Made by a program: the position numbers and the translations under genes. A stretch of 64,000 nt of DNA. Source: Sphingobacterium sp. (GTDB lineage: Bacteria; Bacteroidota; Bacteroidia; Sphingobacteriales; Sphingobacteriaceae). The stretch covers positions 737,524-801,523 of the forward strand of contig JAITTY010000011.1 of assembly GCA_031286695.1 (NCBI GenBank), written 5' to 3'. The notes under the pieces were generated by a model. The model ran no database searches, had not been told where the DNA came from, and worked only from the letters and a program-made list of their open reading frames with translations. This document shows, one piece after another, positions 44,647-54,681 of this stretch. The stretch's first letter is position 1; every line of letters starts with the position of its first letter.

Positions 44647-45663
44647 TTATTTTGTTAATATTTCTTTATAATTTGGTAAAACCGATTTGAATTTTGCAAT
44701 TACCGCTTCAAGACTTTCTTTTGAATTACCACCTGAAGCGTTAAGATGCCCGCCCCCATTGAAATACAATTTACAGATTTCATTGCAGGGAACTTCTCCA
44801 ATCGAACGCAAAGATAGTTTAATTTGTTCATTTCTGTCAATAATTAACGCAGCCAATCGAATTCCTTTGATAGAAAGTGCATAATTGACTAATCCTTCGG
44901 TATCACCGGTGATAACTTCAAACTGAGTGAGATCCGCTTTAGTCACATGGATAATGGCGGTATTATATTCATGGATAACCTGTAGACGGTTAAGTAAACA
45001 GAACCCCAAGAACTTTAGACGACTTTCAGACGAACTATTATAAATTTCTTCATGAATCGCCCAATTTTGTGCGCCACAATCAATGAGTGATGCGATGATG
45101 CGATGAATTTCAGCTGTCGTCGAACGGAAACGAAAAGAGCCAGTATCGGTCATAATGCCGGTATATAGGCAGGTTGCCATATCAGCACTGATATGATCTG
45201 GATCTTGCATCTCATGGACTAAGAAACGATAGATCAATTGTGCAGTCGCTGCGGCAGATGGATCCCAAAAAGCGTAATCTTCAAACCCCTCCGGATCTAA
45301 ATGGTGATCGATCATGCATTTGATCCCTTTTGCTTGACGAATTGGTTCGCCCATTTCGTGGATCCGGGCAAGACCATTAAAATCTAAGCAGAAAATTAAT
45401 TCAGCTGCATCAATCTGTTGATTGTGCAGGTCAATATCCTGCGTGTAAATTTGTACATTTTCCAAGCCAGGTAACCAATCCAAAAAGGCAGGAAAATCTG
45501 ATGGTACAATGAGATTTACTTGGTGCCCCTTAGCGGTCAGCCAAAAATATAATCCTAAAGATGATCCTAATGCGTCGCCATCTGGTTTGTAGTGCGTTGT
45601 AATTACAATACGTTTTGGTTCAGCCAATAATTCTTTTAATTCTTCCGATTTCAGCATAGTCAT
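44647..45663 (-). CDS. DHH-family phosphoesterase (NrnA-like nanoRNase / pAp phosphatase)
   Basis: The 338-residue enzyme has the DHH order: TTHYKPDGDALGSSLGL (motif I), FCLDFNGLAR (II), MIDHHLDPEGFED (the DHH), TGIMTDTGSFRFRST (IV), and the DHHA1 glycine motif GGGHLNASGG at the C-terminus. NrnA enzymes degrade 2-5-mer RNAs and dephosphorylate pAp. The -7 box ends 10 bases before the first ATG and 16 before the second (MLKSEELKE), so the second Met is a good alternative start. The FKBP gene follows in the same unit. Confidence 0.93.
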   Translation of the reverse strand: MTMLKSEELKELLAEPKRIVITTHYKPDGDALGSSLGLYFWLTAKGHQVNLIVPSDFPAFLDWLPGLENVQIYTQDIDLHNQQIDAAELIFCLDFNGLARIHEMGEPIRQAKGIKCMIDHHLDPEGFEDYAFWDPSAAATAQLIYRFLVHEMQDPDHISADMATCLYTGIMTDTGSFRFRSTTAEIHRIIASLIDCGAQNWAIHEEIYNSSSESRLKFLGFCLLNRLQVIHEYNTAIIHVTKADLTQFEVITGDTEGLVNYALSIKGIRLAALIIDRNEQIKLSLRSIGEVPCNEICKLYFNGGGHLNASGGNSKESLEAVIAKFKSVLPNYKEILTK

Positions 45664-45673
45664 ATTAAGTCTG

Positions 45674-45706
45674 CAAACCTACTATAAAAAAATTAGATTA
45701 GACAAA
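45674..45706 (-). promoter_or_regulatory. Promoter of the DHH/FKBP operon
   Basis: On the minus strand TTTG (45703-45706), 21 bases, TAGGTTTG (45674-45681). Both boxes match; the spacing is at the upper limit of 19-21. The -7 box lies 10 bases before the start codon. Confidence 0.65.
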
Positions 45707-45775
45707 TTTTTTATAAAGATCTTTTAGCATCTTATTGTATTTGGTGTTGATTTTAAAAAATTGATTTTCAGCATC

Positions 45776-48415
45776 TTAAAACTTATATACATAGACCTTG
45801 AAATCCCGCTTCATGCAGATTAGATAATTGGCATTGTCGCCATAGTTAATCGGGCCATAATAGAACTTAGAGAAGCCTTCTACGGGGAATCCTTCCTGGA
45901 CTAATCCATCAGATCCGAACACATAGATCATGCGGTTGTCGGTTCCAACGCCTATGATATCAGATTTACCTATTCGTTTAAAAAACAAAGGTCTGTTACT
46001 GGCCTCTTCGATGAATTTATATTCAAAGTAAGAAGAGGAGTCTCTTGCGCTGTATGCATTCAGTTTGTTGTTGGCTAGAATAACAAAGTCTCTGTCTGCT
46101 CCACCGCTAATATCTTCAAAATTAAAGAAAGCATCTTTGCTCCAGTCGCCTAGTTTTATTTTTTTTGTTTCGCCTTCGAAAGGAATTTTGAATACGCTAC
46201 CTCTATTATTTGCCAAGTAAATGAAGGAGTTCTTTTCATCCGACGCCGCAACTAAGCCTATCGGATTTTTAACGCTTTCGCCATCCGTATCCATTGTTTT
46301 TTTACGGATGATCTTACCATTTTGATCAAAGAAATACACGGAAGCCGTGCTTGTACCCGCAATAATATAATTTGTCTGACCTAGAGTGGTTGTTTTTAAA
46401 TCGAATAAAATTCGACCATCTACGCTATTGTTTTCAAAGCCCTCCACTTTTTTGCCCTCGAGGGTATAGGCAAGAATTCGGTCTGTTGCGGGAATGTAAA
46501 TACGTTGTTCATTATTGAAGGTGGCGATCGTAGCCCCGTATGTTGCCGAGTATGGCAATTCAACTGAAAAACCGGTCCTGTTTTTACCATCTGGCATAAA
46601 ACGATATAAACGGCTTTTTGTAACGGCAACAATACTGAGATCCTGTAATTGAATTGGCTCGCCCAAGATTTCACCTTGGAAGAGATTTTGCCAAAGTTCT
46701 TTTCCATCCGGTGAAAAGGCGTGTACCGTATGATCCTGTTCTTGAATCAGGATAAATTTGGTCTTACCATCCTGGTCTAAGATCCAAGGTTTATTAATAA
46801 TCCGGCTCTCCAGCTGGGCAGTCCATTCTGGTTTGCCGCCAAGTCTTGTGTCACTCTTAAAAAGTGCATATAAACTGGATGAAAATGTGCCTTGATTGCC
46901 ACTTAGCTGATAAGACCATGAGTAGAAATTTTGAAAACCATATTCGTCTTCGTCTTTGAAGTTCTTCGCAAAATCAGATTTTAAGTTATCTAGAATGTTG
47001 CTTTTACCAGCTTTAGGTTCTAAATAGAAAGTTACGTTACTGCGGCTGTTCTGTAATGCTGCGTGATTTTTAAAAATTGCTGTTCCTGAGAGAAATTGCT
47101 TTTCCCGAAAAGATTCACGATAGTCTCTTAAAATGCCTGTTCGGCTGGCTACGACCATAATATTGTCTACAATGGTAAAATATGGTCTGCTAAAGCTCTT
47201 GAATGGTTCGCCAAAGAGCGCATGCAAGAGATTCGAATATTTAAATTGATAGATCGAATCACCGACAGAGGAACTAAATTTCTTAAAGTTATCTGCAAAT
47301 TGTGTCGAATCGGAAATACTGATCAAACCAATCGCATCCTGATTATCCAACTCCGCGAGTGCAAATTCATCGTTGAAAATGGGCGCAATAATACTGTCAA
47401 AAGATACTTTGGTATCCTCTTCAAAGTTTTTTATGCTCTTGGCCAATCGGCCATCTTCTTTTTGCTGCACCAACAATGCTTTTAGTCCGCTGCGAAAGCT
47501 ATGCGGATCTGAAATACTGAAGTCTATATAAGATGCTGCATTTTTAGGTAGGTAATTTCCTAAAGCTTGAACCTGGGCTGTCTGGGTCGCAAACAACTGG
47601 AGGTAACTGTTTTTGCTCGCCGTGAGGTCTGTTTCACCTTTAAAGATAAAAGCATCCTTTTTAAAATTCATATTCCAGGATGTTTGTCCTTTTAAGGAAT
47701 CGATAAGGTTAAGATAAGTACCAAATTTGGATTTCATCAATATTCGAGCAATTTGCGACAATTGCTCATTGAAAAAATAGAGACTAAGTGGTGTGTTTTT
47801 ATTGTTGTGGTTGACGAAGAACTCAATCTGTTTGGCATTTATTTTCTTGACATTTTTGTCAAAGATCTGAGCGAGTACTTTTTTGGAATAGCTAGCAAAA
47901 ATGATCTCGTGAGCATAGGCACAATAAAGCGTACTATCTTTACCACCTTGATGAAGACCATAAAAACGTTGCCCTAACGTGTCGAATGGTTGTACCTTAT
48001 AGTTTTTTCCGATATTTTCGATTAGTGTTGCCAACGAATTATTGTCGATACTTTGTCCAACCTGAACACTATACAAGGGGGTAATCTGATCTTTTTCCTG
48101 GTGAAAAGAGAGTAATATTTGTTGCCCGGATACAAGAGGGGCTAGCTGTTCACTCTGGAGCAGCTCCTCTTTTAGCCGTTCCAAATTGCTGAAATTCTGC
48201 TGACCAATAATAGCTTTAAAAAGTTCATAATCGTTAAAGATCGTGTCTACTGTCTGATCATTGGCAAAAGAGGTAATCGCTAATGTGTTTTCAGGTAAGT
48301 ATTGTAAAGCTTTAGAATCTTGTTTATTGTTTTTATTGAAGTCTCCGAAAAGATAGATCGTGGCCGCGATGACCGCGATGAATAATAGAACAGTGATGAT
48401 AATTGTTTTTTTCAT
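45776..48415 (-). CDS. Large membrane-anchored envelope protein of unknown function
   Basis: I do not recognise this 879-residue protein with certainty. It has one N-terminal membrane helix (about 4-24, TIIITVLLFIAVIAATIYLF). The first half (about 40-480) has wording similar to DUF3352-like Bacteroidota proteins (ALQYLPENTLAITSFANDQ). The second half (about 530-879) is rich in repeated strands with turns such as DQDGKTKFILIQEQDHTVHAF and SPDGKELWQN, a likely beta-propeller. Both halves would be in the periplasm. It ends 112 bases before the DHH gene, which has its own promoter. Confidence 0.8.
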   Translation of the reverse strand: MKKTIIITVLLFIAVIAATIYLFGDFNKNNKQDSKALQYLPENTLAITSFANDQTVDTIFNDYELFKAIIGQQNFSNLERLKEELLQSEQLAPLVSGQQILLSFHQEKDQITPLYSVQVGQSIDNNSLATLIENIGKNYKVQPFDTLGQRFYGLHQGGKDSTLYCAYAHEIIFASYSKKVLAQIFDKNVKKINAKQIEFFVNHNNKNTPLSLYFFNEQLSQIARILMKSKFGTYLNLIDSLKGQTSWNMNFKKDAFIFKGETDLTASKNSYLQLFATQTAQVQALGNYLPKNAASYIDFSISDPHSFRSGLKALLVQQKEDGRLAKSIKNFEEDTKVSFDSIIAPIFNDEFALAELDNQDAIGLISISDSTQFADNFKKFSSSVGDSIYQFKYSNLLHALFGEPFKSFSRPYFTIVDNIMVVASRTGILRDYRESFREKQFLSGTAIFKNHAALQNSRSNVTFYLEPKAGKSNILDNLKSDFAKNFKDEDEYGFQNFYSWSYQLSGNQGTFSSSLYALFKSDTRLGGKPEWTAQLESRIINKPWILDQDGKTKFILIQEQDHTVHAFSPDGKELWQNLFQGEILGEPIQLQDLSIVAVTKSRLYRFMPDGKNRTGFSVELPYSATYGATIATFNNEQRIYIPATDRILAYTLEGKKVEGFENNSVDGRILFDLKTTTLGQTNYIIAGTSTASVYFFDQNGKIIRKKTMDTDGESVKNPIGLVAASDEKNSFIYLANNRGSVFKIPFEGETKKIKLGDWSKDAFFNFEDISGGADRDFVILANNKLNAYSARDSSSYFEYKFIEEASNRPLFFKRIGKSDIIGVGTDNRMIYVFGSDGLVQEGFPVEGFSKFYYGPINYGDNANYLICMKRDFKVYVYKF

Positions 48416-48825
48416 CCTTTTATTTTTTTCAATGACTGACTAATCCCGAATGCATATTTATCGATCTATTGACCAATACGAGTGAATCCGGATTTCATCA
48501 GAACAAATATGTAAGAAGTACTCACTTTTTTGACTTTGAGCAAGTACACTGAACTCGAATTTTTAAACTTTGATGAAGCGATCATGAGGCAAATGTTTAT
48601 CAAGGATATACCTATCCTTATACGTGTTCCAACATGTCGGTGAGCAGCACGTTGCTCATGATGATTCATACGTAAAACAAACCTAATAAAAATATATGGG
48701 AAGCGGTAGATAATCGTTCCAATAATGCGCCTTTGTAATATAATTTTAACAAAAAATTCCTTATTTTGTTCTGTTTTTAATACATTTATCGCTAGAAACT
48801 CATTTTCAGCATTCACTTTAACATA
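48416..48825. other. Intergenic region between the large envelope gene and DUF423 gene
   Basis: This 410-base spacer holds a short inverted repeat AAGGATA-TACC-TATCCTT at 48602-48619. A 116-codon frame on the minus strand (48466-48816) has a composition unlike a real protein. No exact promoter box is found. Confidence 0.4.
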
Positions 48826-49215
48826 ATGAATAAGAAAATCATTTTAGCCGCTTCTTTATTGGGAGCATTAGCTGTAATATTAGGTGCCTTTGGTGCCCAT
48901 GGTCTAGAAGGAAAGGTAAGTACATATCATATTGACACTTGGAAAACTGCAAATCAGTATCATTTCTATCATACCTTTGCACTGTTATTTTTATCAACTT
49001 TTTCGCGCGCAAAAACGTACTCCATTAAAGTATCATTTATTGCTTTTCTTATTGGGATTCTGTTCTTCTCGGGGTCTTTGTATGTATTGAGCGTTCGAGA
49101 GATTACAGGCTTTGGTAGCCCATCTATTTTGGGACCGATTACCCCTTTAGGAGGGCTATCTTTTATCGTAGGCTGGGTGGCACTCTTTATTGCGGCGCTT
49201 AAAAATAAATCATAA
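48826..49215 (+). CDS. DUF423 small membrane protein (YgdD-like)
   Basis: The 129-residue protein has four hydrophobic helices and the DUF423 start AASLLGALAVILGAFGAHGL, which is diagnostic, plus QYHFYHTFALLFL and the GGLSFIVGWVALF end. Family members sit in the cytoplasmic membrane; no function is established. It is a single-gene unit ending in a terminator. Confidence 0.92.
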   Translation: MNKKIILAASLLGALAVILGAFGAHGLEGKVSTYHIDTWKTANQYHFYHTFALLFLSTFSRAKTYSIKVSFIAFLIGILFFSGSLYVLSVREITGFGSPSILGPITPLGGLSFIVGWVALFIAALKNKS

Positions 49216-49265
49216 TTTTCCCATTGAATAGGTCTATGCGAATGCGTATTCGTATCGAATATTAG

Positions 49266-49302
49266 AAAAGCCTTCTTGAATCGATTTCAGGAAGGCTTTT
49301 TT
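49266..49302 (+). terminator. Terminator of the DUF423 gene
   Basis: Stem AAAAGCCTTC / GAAGGCTTTT extended by TTGAA / TTCAG, ending in six T. It is 51 bases after the stop. Confidence 0.85.
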
Positions 49303-49382
49303 GGGTTATTTTATTGATTGCTGAAACCGTGATGGCTCTTTGCTTGAAGGTTTTTTGTATTTTTATACCATAATTTGAATTT

Positions 49383-51866
49383 ATGTCCATTCCACAAGCT
49401 ACGATTTTTAGCGAAAGAGATACTTTATTTATTGATGTAGTTCTACCGTTAGCATTGGCAAGAACATATACGTACCGTATTCCGGCTGATTGGAACGATC
49501 GCGTGCAGATTGGCGTACGGGTGATCGTACAATTTGGACGGAATAAGATCTATTCAGCGGTGGTAAAGTCAATCAGTCAGGAGGCACCAAAGCACTATGA
49601 GGCAAAGTATATTTTGGACATCATTGATGAAAAACCCATTGTCAATTTAGCACAGTTTAAACTTTGGGACTGGCTGGCTGAATATTACATGTGCAGTTTA
49701 GGTGAGGTCATGCAGGCGGCATTGCCTTCTGCATTAAAACTGGCTAGCGAGACCAAGGTGGTTTCTTCGATTTCCGAAGAGTTTGATCGTGCGACACTTT
49801 CGGATAAAGAATATCTCATTATCGAAGCCCTGGAAGTGGCTGGCGAACTTAAGGTCAACGATATTGTGAAATTGCTGGGTCAAAAAACAGTTTTTCCTAT
49901 ATTGAAGCAATTGTTTGATAAGGGCATCGTATTGATTTCGGAAGAGATTACGGAAAGATATAAACCTAAGACAAAAGCATTTCTACGTTTTGCTCCAGAC
50001 TTCAGGAATGAAGATGCAAAAAGAGAACTATTAGATAGCTTAAACCGAGCGCCGAAACAACAGGATGCCGTCCTGGCATTTATGCAACTTTTGAAAAAGA
50101 CCGAGGAAATTACTCGGCCAATGCTGGTTGAAGCTTCTGGCTGCGGAAATGGTGCAGTTACAGCCTTGATTGATAAGGGGGTTTTTGAAATAAAGGAAAA
50201 GGTTGTATCCCGCTTTCAAGGAGAAGATATCGAACTGGATGCTAATTTTCAATTTAACGAGAATCAGCAACGTGCCTATGATGAAATACAACAGTCTTTT
50301 GACGAGAAGGAAGTGACGCTATTGCATGGGGTGACAGCCTCAGGAAAGACACAAATTTATATACGGCTTATAGAGCAAGCAATAGCTGCAGGAAAATCTG
50401 CGCTCTATCTCTTGCCCGAGATCGCGTTGACAGCTCAGATTACGGCGCGGTTAAAGCTTCATTTTGGTGATAAGCTGGGAGTGTATCACTCGAAATTTAA
50501 TGATAATGAACGTGCTGAAGTATGGCATAAAGTGATGAAAAACGAGTTTCAGGTTGTTATTGGGGCACGCTCTTCTGTGTTTTTACCTTTTCAGGATTTA
50601 GGAATTATCATTGTTGATGAGGAGCACGAGAGTTCCTATAAGCAATTTGATCCGGCTCCTCGCTACCATGCCCGTGATACAGCAATCTATCTTGGTTTTT
50701 TACACCAAACGAAAGTCCTATTGGGCTCAGCAACTCCTTCTTTGGAAAGTTATTACAATGCGAAGGCCAAGAAGTATGGCTTTGTTCAGTTGCTTGAACG
50801 CTATGGTAATGCACAATTGCCAAGTATTGAACTGGTTAATATTCCAGAAGAAGGAAGAAAAGAAAATATGTTTTCCTATTTTTCAGGGACATTGTTAAAA
50901 GCAATCGATGAAGCGGTAAAAAACAAAGAGCAGGTTATTTTATTCCAGAATAGACGTGGACACACGACGATGATCCAGTGTAATACCTGTGGATTTGTTG
51001 CGAAATGTGTCAATTGCGATGTGAGCTTAACCTATCACAAGAGCTCTAATATGATGCATTGCCATTATTGTGGCCATGTGGAACCTCCGCTTCGTGTTTG
51101 CCCGGCCTGCGGTATGCCACATATCGAAAGTAAAGGGTTTGGTACCGAACGGGTAGAAGAGGAACTTGAACTGTTGATGCCTGAAATTCGCATCGGTCGG
51201 CTCGATCTTGACTCCACAAAAGGTAAATACGGTTTTGATAAGATTATCACAGCTTTTGATGAACATGAATTTGACGTTCTAATCGGTACACAGATGGTTG
51301 CAAAAGGACTCGATTTTGGACGAGTAAGCCTTATCGGTGTTGTCAATGCAGATACAATTATTAACTTTCCGGATTTCCGTTCATATGAGCGCTCTTTTTC
51401 TCTATTTTCTCAGGTAGCGGGCCGTGCAGGGCGCCGGGAAGCAGGCGGAAAAGTTATTATTCAAAGCTATACCACAAACCACCGGGTGCTAGAACAGGTC
51501 GTCAACAATGATTACGAGGGGATGTTTATGACCGAGATTACCGAACGGAAAAACTACCTTTATCCACCTTTCTATCGTCTTATCCGGATTGATATTAAAC
51601 ATGCCGATTTTCAGAAATGCTACGATTCGGCCAATCGTTTCGCTTCGGCACTACGACAGCAGCTGGGAGCAAGGGTCTTAGGTCCAGAACCACCTTTAGT
51701 TTCGCGTGTACGGAACAATTTTATTCAGACGATTACTTTAAAGATAGAACGTACAAATATCAGTATTGCCAAAGTCAAAGAGTTGATCCGTTCTGTGTTA
51801 TTGGACTTTGAAATAGATAAAAGCAATACCGGAGTGCGCGTACAAGTAGATGTTGATCCGTATTAA
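49383..51866 (+). CDS. priA: Primosomal replication protein N' (helicase PriA)
   Basis: PriA restarts stalled replication forks. The 827-residue protein has the N-terminal DNA-binding part (DVVLPLALARTYTYRIP), Walker A GVTASGKTQIYIR, DEEH in IIIVDEEHESSYKQ, SATPSLESYY, and a zinc-binding region with two clusters of Cys (CNTCGFVAKCVNCD and HCHYCGHVEPPLRVCPACG). The helicase C-terminal motif SQVAGRAGRREAGG is intact. It is transcribed apart from its neighbours. No defect seen. Confidence 0.97.
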   Translation: MSIPQATIFSERDTLFIDVVLPLALARTYTYRIPADWNDRVQIGVRVIVQFGRNKIYSAVVKSISQEAPKHYEAKYILDIIDEKPIVNLAQFKLWDWLAEYYMCSLGEVMQAALPSALKLASETKVVSSISEEFDRATLSDKEYLIIEALEVAGELKVNDIVKLLGQKTVFPILKQLFDKGIVLISEEITERYKPKTKAFLRFAPDFRNEDAKRELLDSLNRAPKQQDAVLAFMQLLKKTEEITRPMLVEASGCGNGAVTALIDKGVFEIKEKVVSRFQGEDIELDANFQFNENQQRAYDEIQQSFDEKEVTLLHGVTASGKTQIYIRLIEQAIAAGKSALYLLPEIALTAQITARLKLHFGDKLGVYHSKFNDNERAEVWHKVMKNEFQVVIGARSSVFLPFQDLGIIIVDEEHESSYKQFDPAPRYHARDTAIYLGFLHQTKVLLGSATPSLESYYNAKAKKYGFVQLLERYGNAQLPSIELVNIPEEGRKENMFSYFSGTLLKAIDEAVKNKEQVILFQNRRGHTTMIQCNTCGFVAKCVNCDVSLTYHKSSNMMHCHYCGHVEPPLRVCPACGMPHIESKGFGTERVEEELELLMPEIRIGRLDLDSTKGKYGFDKIITAFDEHEFDVLIGTQMVAKGLDFGRVSLIGVVNADTIINFPDFRSYERSFSLFSQVAGRAGRREAGGKVIIQSYTTNHRVLEQVVNNDYEGMFMTEITERKNYLYPPFYRLIRIDIKHADFQKCYDSANRFASALRQQLGARVLGPEPPLVSRVRNNFIQTITLKIERTNISIAKVKELIRSVLLDFEIDKSNTGVRVQVDVDPY

Positions 51867-51994
51867 TAGGGGAGTGTTTTACACGACGTCCACCCGTCTT
51901 CATAAAACAGGGATGCTAAGTTCGCTGGAATATTTGTACTTGCTTGGTGTTTAGTTATTTGCGATTAGTTCTGTTGAATCTGCCTTTTTAAAAG

Positions 51995-52002
51995 TAAATT
52001 TG
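51995..52002 (+). promoter_or_regulatory. -7 promoter box of pcm, next to the start codon
   Basis: TAAATTTG matches TAnnTTTG exactly and ends 6 bases before the ATG at 52009. TTG lies 18 bases upstream at 51974-51976. Confidence 0.5.
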
Positions 52003-52008
52003 AAAATC

Positions 52009-52665
52009 ATGGCGTACAAGTTTATTGATAATTATCGGGAGAAAGGTGCTCGCAAGAAATTGGTTGAACATCTAAAAAGTCGGGGTATTGCAGACCAAAA
52101 AGTCCTGGATGCCATTGGAAAGGTACCACGTCATTATTTCTTTGATGAAACGTTCTGGAATCAAGCTTATCGGGATATTGCTTTTCCAATAGGTGATGGT
52201 CAAACAATTTCACAGCCCTATACGGTTGCTTATCAGTCTGAATTGCTCCACGTGAAGAAAGGGGATAAGGTGCTGGAAATCGGAACAGGATCCGGTTACC
52301 AAACCTGTATTCTATTGGAGCTTGGAGCTGAAGTTTATACCATCGAACGTCAGGAAAATCTGTATCAGCGAACAATTCAGGTATTGCCGTATATGGGATA
52401 TAAACCCAATTTTTTTTTGGGTGATGGCTCGAAGGGAATTGAAGCACATGCTCCTTATGATAAGATTATCGTAACCGCGGGGGCTCCCTTTGTACCGGAA
52501 GTTATGTTGAAACAGTTGAAGATGGGCGGGATATTTGTGATTCCGGTGGGCGATGAGAAGTCGCAAAAGATGATGACGATCATCCGGGTAGGTGAAAATG
52601 ATTTTGACCGTATTGAATTGGATACCTTTCGTTTTGTGCCTTTGGTGGGAGATCAAGCCTGGTAG
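52009..52665 (+). CDS. pcm: Protein-L-isoaspartate O-methyltransferase
   Basis: Pcm methylates isoaspartyl residues to start repair of aged proteins. I take the ATG at 52009 (MAYKFIDNYREKGARK); the TTG three codons upstream lies inside the predicted -7 box. The 218-residue protein has DGQTISQPYTVAYQSELL, the SAM site VLEIGTGSGYQTCILLELG, and the acidic end of strand 4 (YDKIIVTAGAPFVPEVML). No other repair gene is adjacent. Confidence 0.95.
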   Translation: MAYKFIDNYREKGARKKLVEHLKSRGIADQKVLDAIGKVPRHYFFDETFWNQAYRDIAFPIGDGQTISQPYTVAYQSELLHVKKGDKVLEIGTGSGYQTCILLELGAEVYTIERQENLYQRTIQVLPYMGYKPNFFLGDGSKGIEAHAPYDKIIVTAGAPFVPEVMLKQLKMGGIFVIPVGDEKSQKMMTIIRVGENDFDRIELDTFRFVPLVGDQAW

Positions 52666-52791
52666 GACCATTCAACCTGCTTACATGGGCTTGCCAAGGT
52701 CTCTAAGCGGCAATAGAGCGCTCGTTTTATGAAACATATGCAAAATCCATGATCGAATTAAAATGAACGTGAAAGAATAACTATTCACATT

Positions 52792-54615
52792 ATGACTCCA
52801 ACAGCGATATTATATAACCAGAAGCATCAAGAAATAGCTTCAACTGTTCTCAAATTAAATAAGCAAGTCAATACACTGAGCTTGTCGCGACTATTTGTTA
52901 TCCTAGGCGGCGGGGCACTGTTATTTTATACATTTCAACTGGAAAGCCTTCCACTGGTCTTTTTCTGTTTTTTTGCACTATTGTTCTTATTCGCTTATCT
53001 CGTGCGGAAGCAGAGCAAGCTTGAGCTGCAAAAAAACTATTTTGAAGCTTATTTAAAAGTTTTGGAAAATGAACAGGCTCTTGCAGATGGGAAATTAAAC
53101 ATGTATGACCATGGTCAGCATTTTGAAGAAGGAAATCATCCTTATAGTTCTGATATGGATGTCTTTGGAACATACTCCCTATTTGCGCAATTAAATCGGG
53201 CAACAACCAGACAAGGAATTGATCTGTTGGCCTCATGGCTTGATGCACCTCTTCCTAAAGGGCAAATTCAATGCAATCAGGAGGCTTCCCAGGAGCTGGA
53301 AGCCGAATCTGAATGGATATGGGATTTTCAGGCGAAACTTTTGGCGAATCTGAATCATAAACTGGATATCAAAACTTTCTTAACGAATTACTTTCAAGAC
53401 CGAAATTTTCAATTTGGAAATTCTTTTATGCGATTCTATATCAAAGCAGGTCCCATTTTATTTTTGGTCGCTTTAGCTGGAAGTTTCTTCGTTCCCAAAT
53501 TGGCCGGAGTAGCAACATTACTGGGGTTATTTCATATTCTATGGGCTTTAGCAAAAGCTGGAAGCGTCAGCCTGTTCTCCTCTCGGATAGACAAGATCGG
53601 TGGGGTACTGGGATCCTATGCCGATGCCATTCAATCTATTGAAAGCAAAGACTGGAAGTCCCCTTCCATGCAGGAAATAGCTGGAGAGCTTAAACGGAAC
53701 CATGGTGGAGGATCCATTTCCCTTGCTTTTAAAAAACTTGCTGGCTTGATCAATAATTTGGATGCCCGGAATAATGTTTTTGTTGGAATATTTCTGAACT
53801 TATTTCTGCTTTGGGATTTCAGACAGGTGTTGGCCATTGTCGACTGGAAGAATAAATATGAGCATGAGATCCTAAATTCATTCGACACCCTGGCCAAGGT
53901 TGAGGCGGTAACGAGTCTGGCCATTTGGAAGAGGAACCATTCGTCCTATAGTTATCCGGTAATTTTGGACAATCCATTAAAAGATAAGATTGAGGCACGA
54001 GAATTATATCATCCCTTGATCCCAATTGATCAGGTCGTTGCCAATGATTATGATAGTAAGGATCATCGTATTGCTTTGGTAACAGGGTCCAACATGGCTG
54101 GTAAAAGTACATTTCTGCGGACAGTAGGTATTAATGCCATTTTGGCCTATGCGGGGGCAGCAGTTGCAGCAACTTCCTTTCAGCTGCCGATTTACAAACT
54201 GATATCCTATATGCGGATTAAGGATAACTTGAATGAAAGTACGTCAACTTTTAAGGCCGAGCTAAATCGTATGAAGTTTATATTGGATACTGTTGCAATC
54301 CATAACGATAGTTTTTTCCTCATTGACGAGATGCTTCGGGGAACAAATTCGGTGGATAAATATCTTGGATCCCGGGCGATCATAAAAAAACTGGTCCGGC
54401 TGGATGGTAAGGGCATGGTGGCTACACATGATCTGCAGCTTTCGAGTTTACAAGAGGAATTTCCAGGGGACATCAAAAACTATCATTTTGATATTCGTGT
54501 CGATGAAGGGCAGATGCTGTTCGATTATAAGCTCAAAATTGGAGAATGTAAGATATTCAATGCCTCTCTCTTGTTGAAGGGGATAGGTGTGGATATCGAC
54601 GAAAATATGGGATAA
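52792..54615 (+). CDS. Membrane-anchored MutS-like ATPase
   Basis: The 607-residue protein ends in a MutS-type ATPase domain: Walker A TGSNMAGKSTFLRTVG (about 429-444), FKAELNRMKFILDTV, Walker B FFLIDEMLRGTNSVDKYLG, and the ATHDLQLSSL switch. The N-terminal mismatch-binding domains of true MutS are missing. Instead there are two hydrophobic helices at about 32-70 and two more at about 213-260, so it is an inner-membrane protein. Such proteins occur across Bacteroidota; their task is not known and mismatch repair is doubtful. Confidence 0.9.
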   Translation: MTPTAILYNQKHQEIASTVLKLNKQVNTLSLSRLFVILGGGALLFYTFQLESLPLVFFCFFALLFLFAYLVRKQSKLELQKNYFEAYLKVLENEQALADGKLNMYDHGQHFEEGNHPYSSDMDVFGTYSLFAQLNRATTRQGIDLLASWLDAPLPKGQIQCNQEASQELEAESEWIWDFQAKLLANLNHKLDIKTFLTNYFQDRNFQFGNSFMRFYIKAGPILFLVALAGSFFVPKLAGVATLLGLFHILWALAKAGSVSLFSSRIDKIGGVLGSYADAIQSIESKDWKSPSMQEIAGELKRNHGGGSISLAFKKLAGLINNLDARNNVFVGIFLNLFLLWDFRQVLAIVDWKNKYEHEILNSFDTLAKVEAVTSLAIWKRNHSSYSYPVILDNPLKDKIEARELYHPLIPIDQVVANDYDSKDHRIALVTGSNMAGKSTFLRTVGINAILAYAGAAVAATSFQLPIYKLISYMRIKDNLNESTSTFKAELNRMKFILDTVAIHNDSFFLIDEMLRGTNSVDKYLGSRAIIKKLVRLDGKGMVATHDLQLSSLQEEFPGDIKNYHFDIRVDEGQMLFDYKLKIGECKIFNASLLLKGIGVDIDENMG

Positions 54616-54643
54616 AAATGACGTAACTGAAGCTAGATTGGTT

Positions 54644-54651
54644 TACATTTG
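54644..54651 (+). promoter_or_regulatory. -7 promoter box of the thioesterase gene
   Basis: TACATTTG matches TAnnTTTG and ends 30 bases before the ATG at 54682. No -33 element at the right distance. Confidence 0.4.
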
Positions 54652-54681
54652 TCTCCTCTTAAATACACTAAAAAATAATAA

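Noticed and set aside
48466-48816. A 116-codon minus-strand frame in the spacer before the DUF423 gene
   Set aside because: Composition and lack of motifs, and no promoter or ribosome site; probably non-coding.
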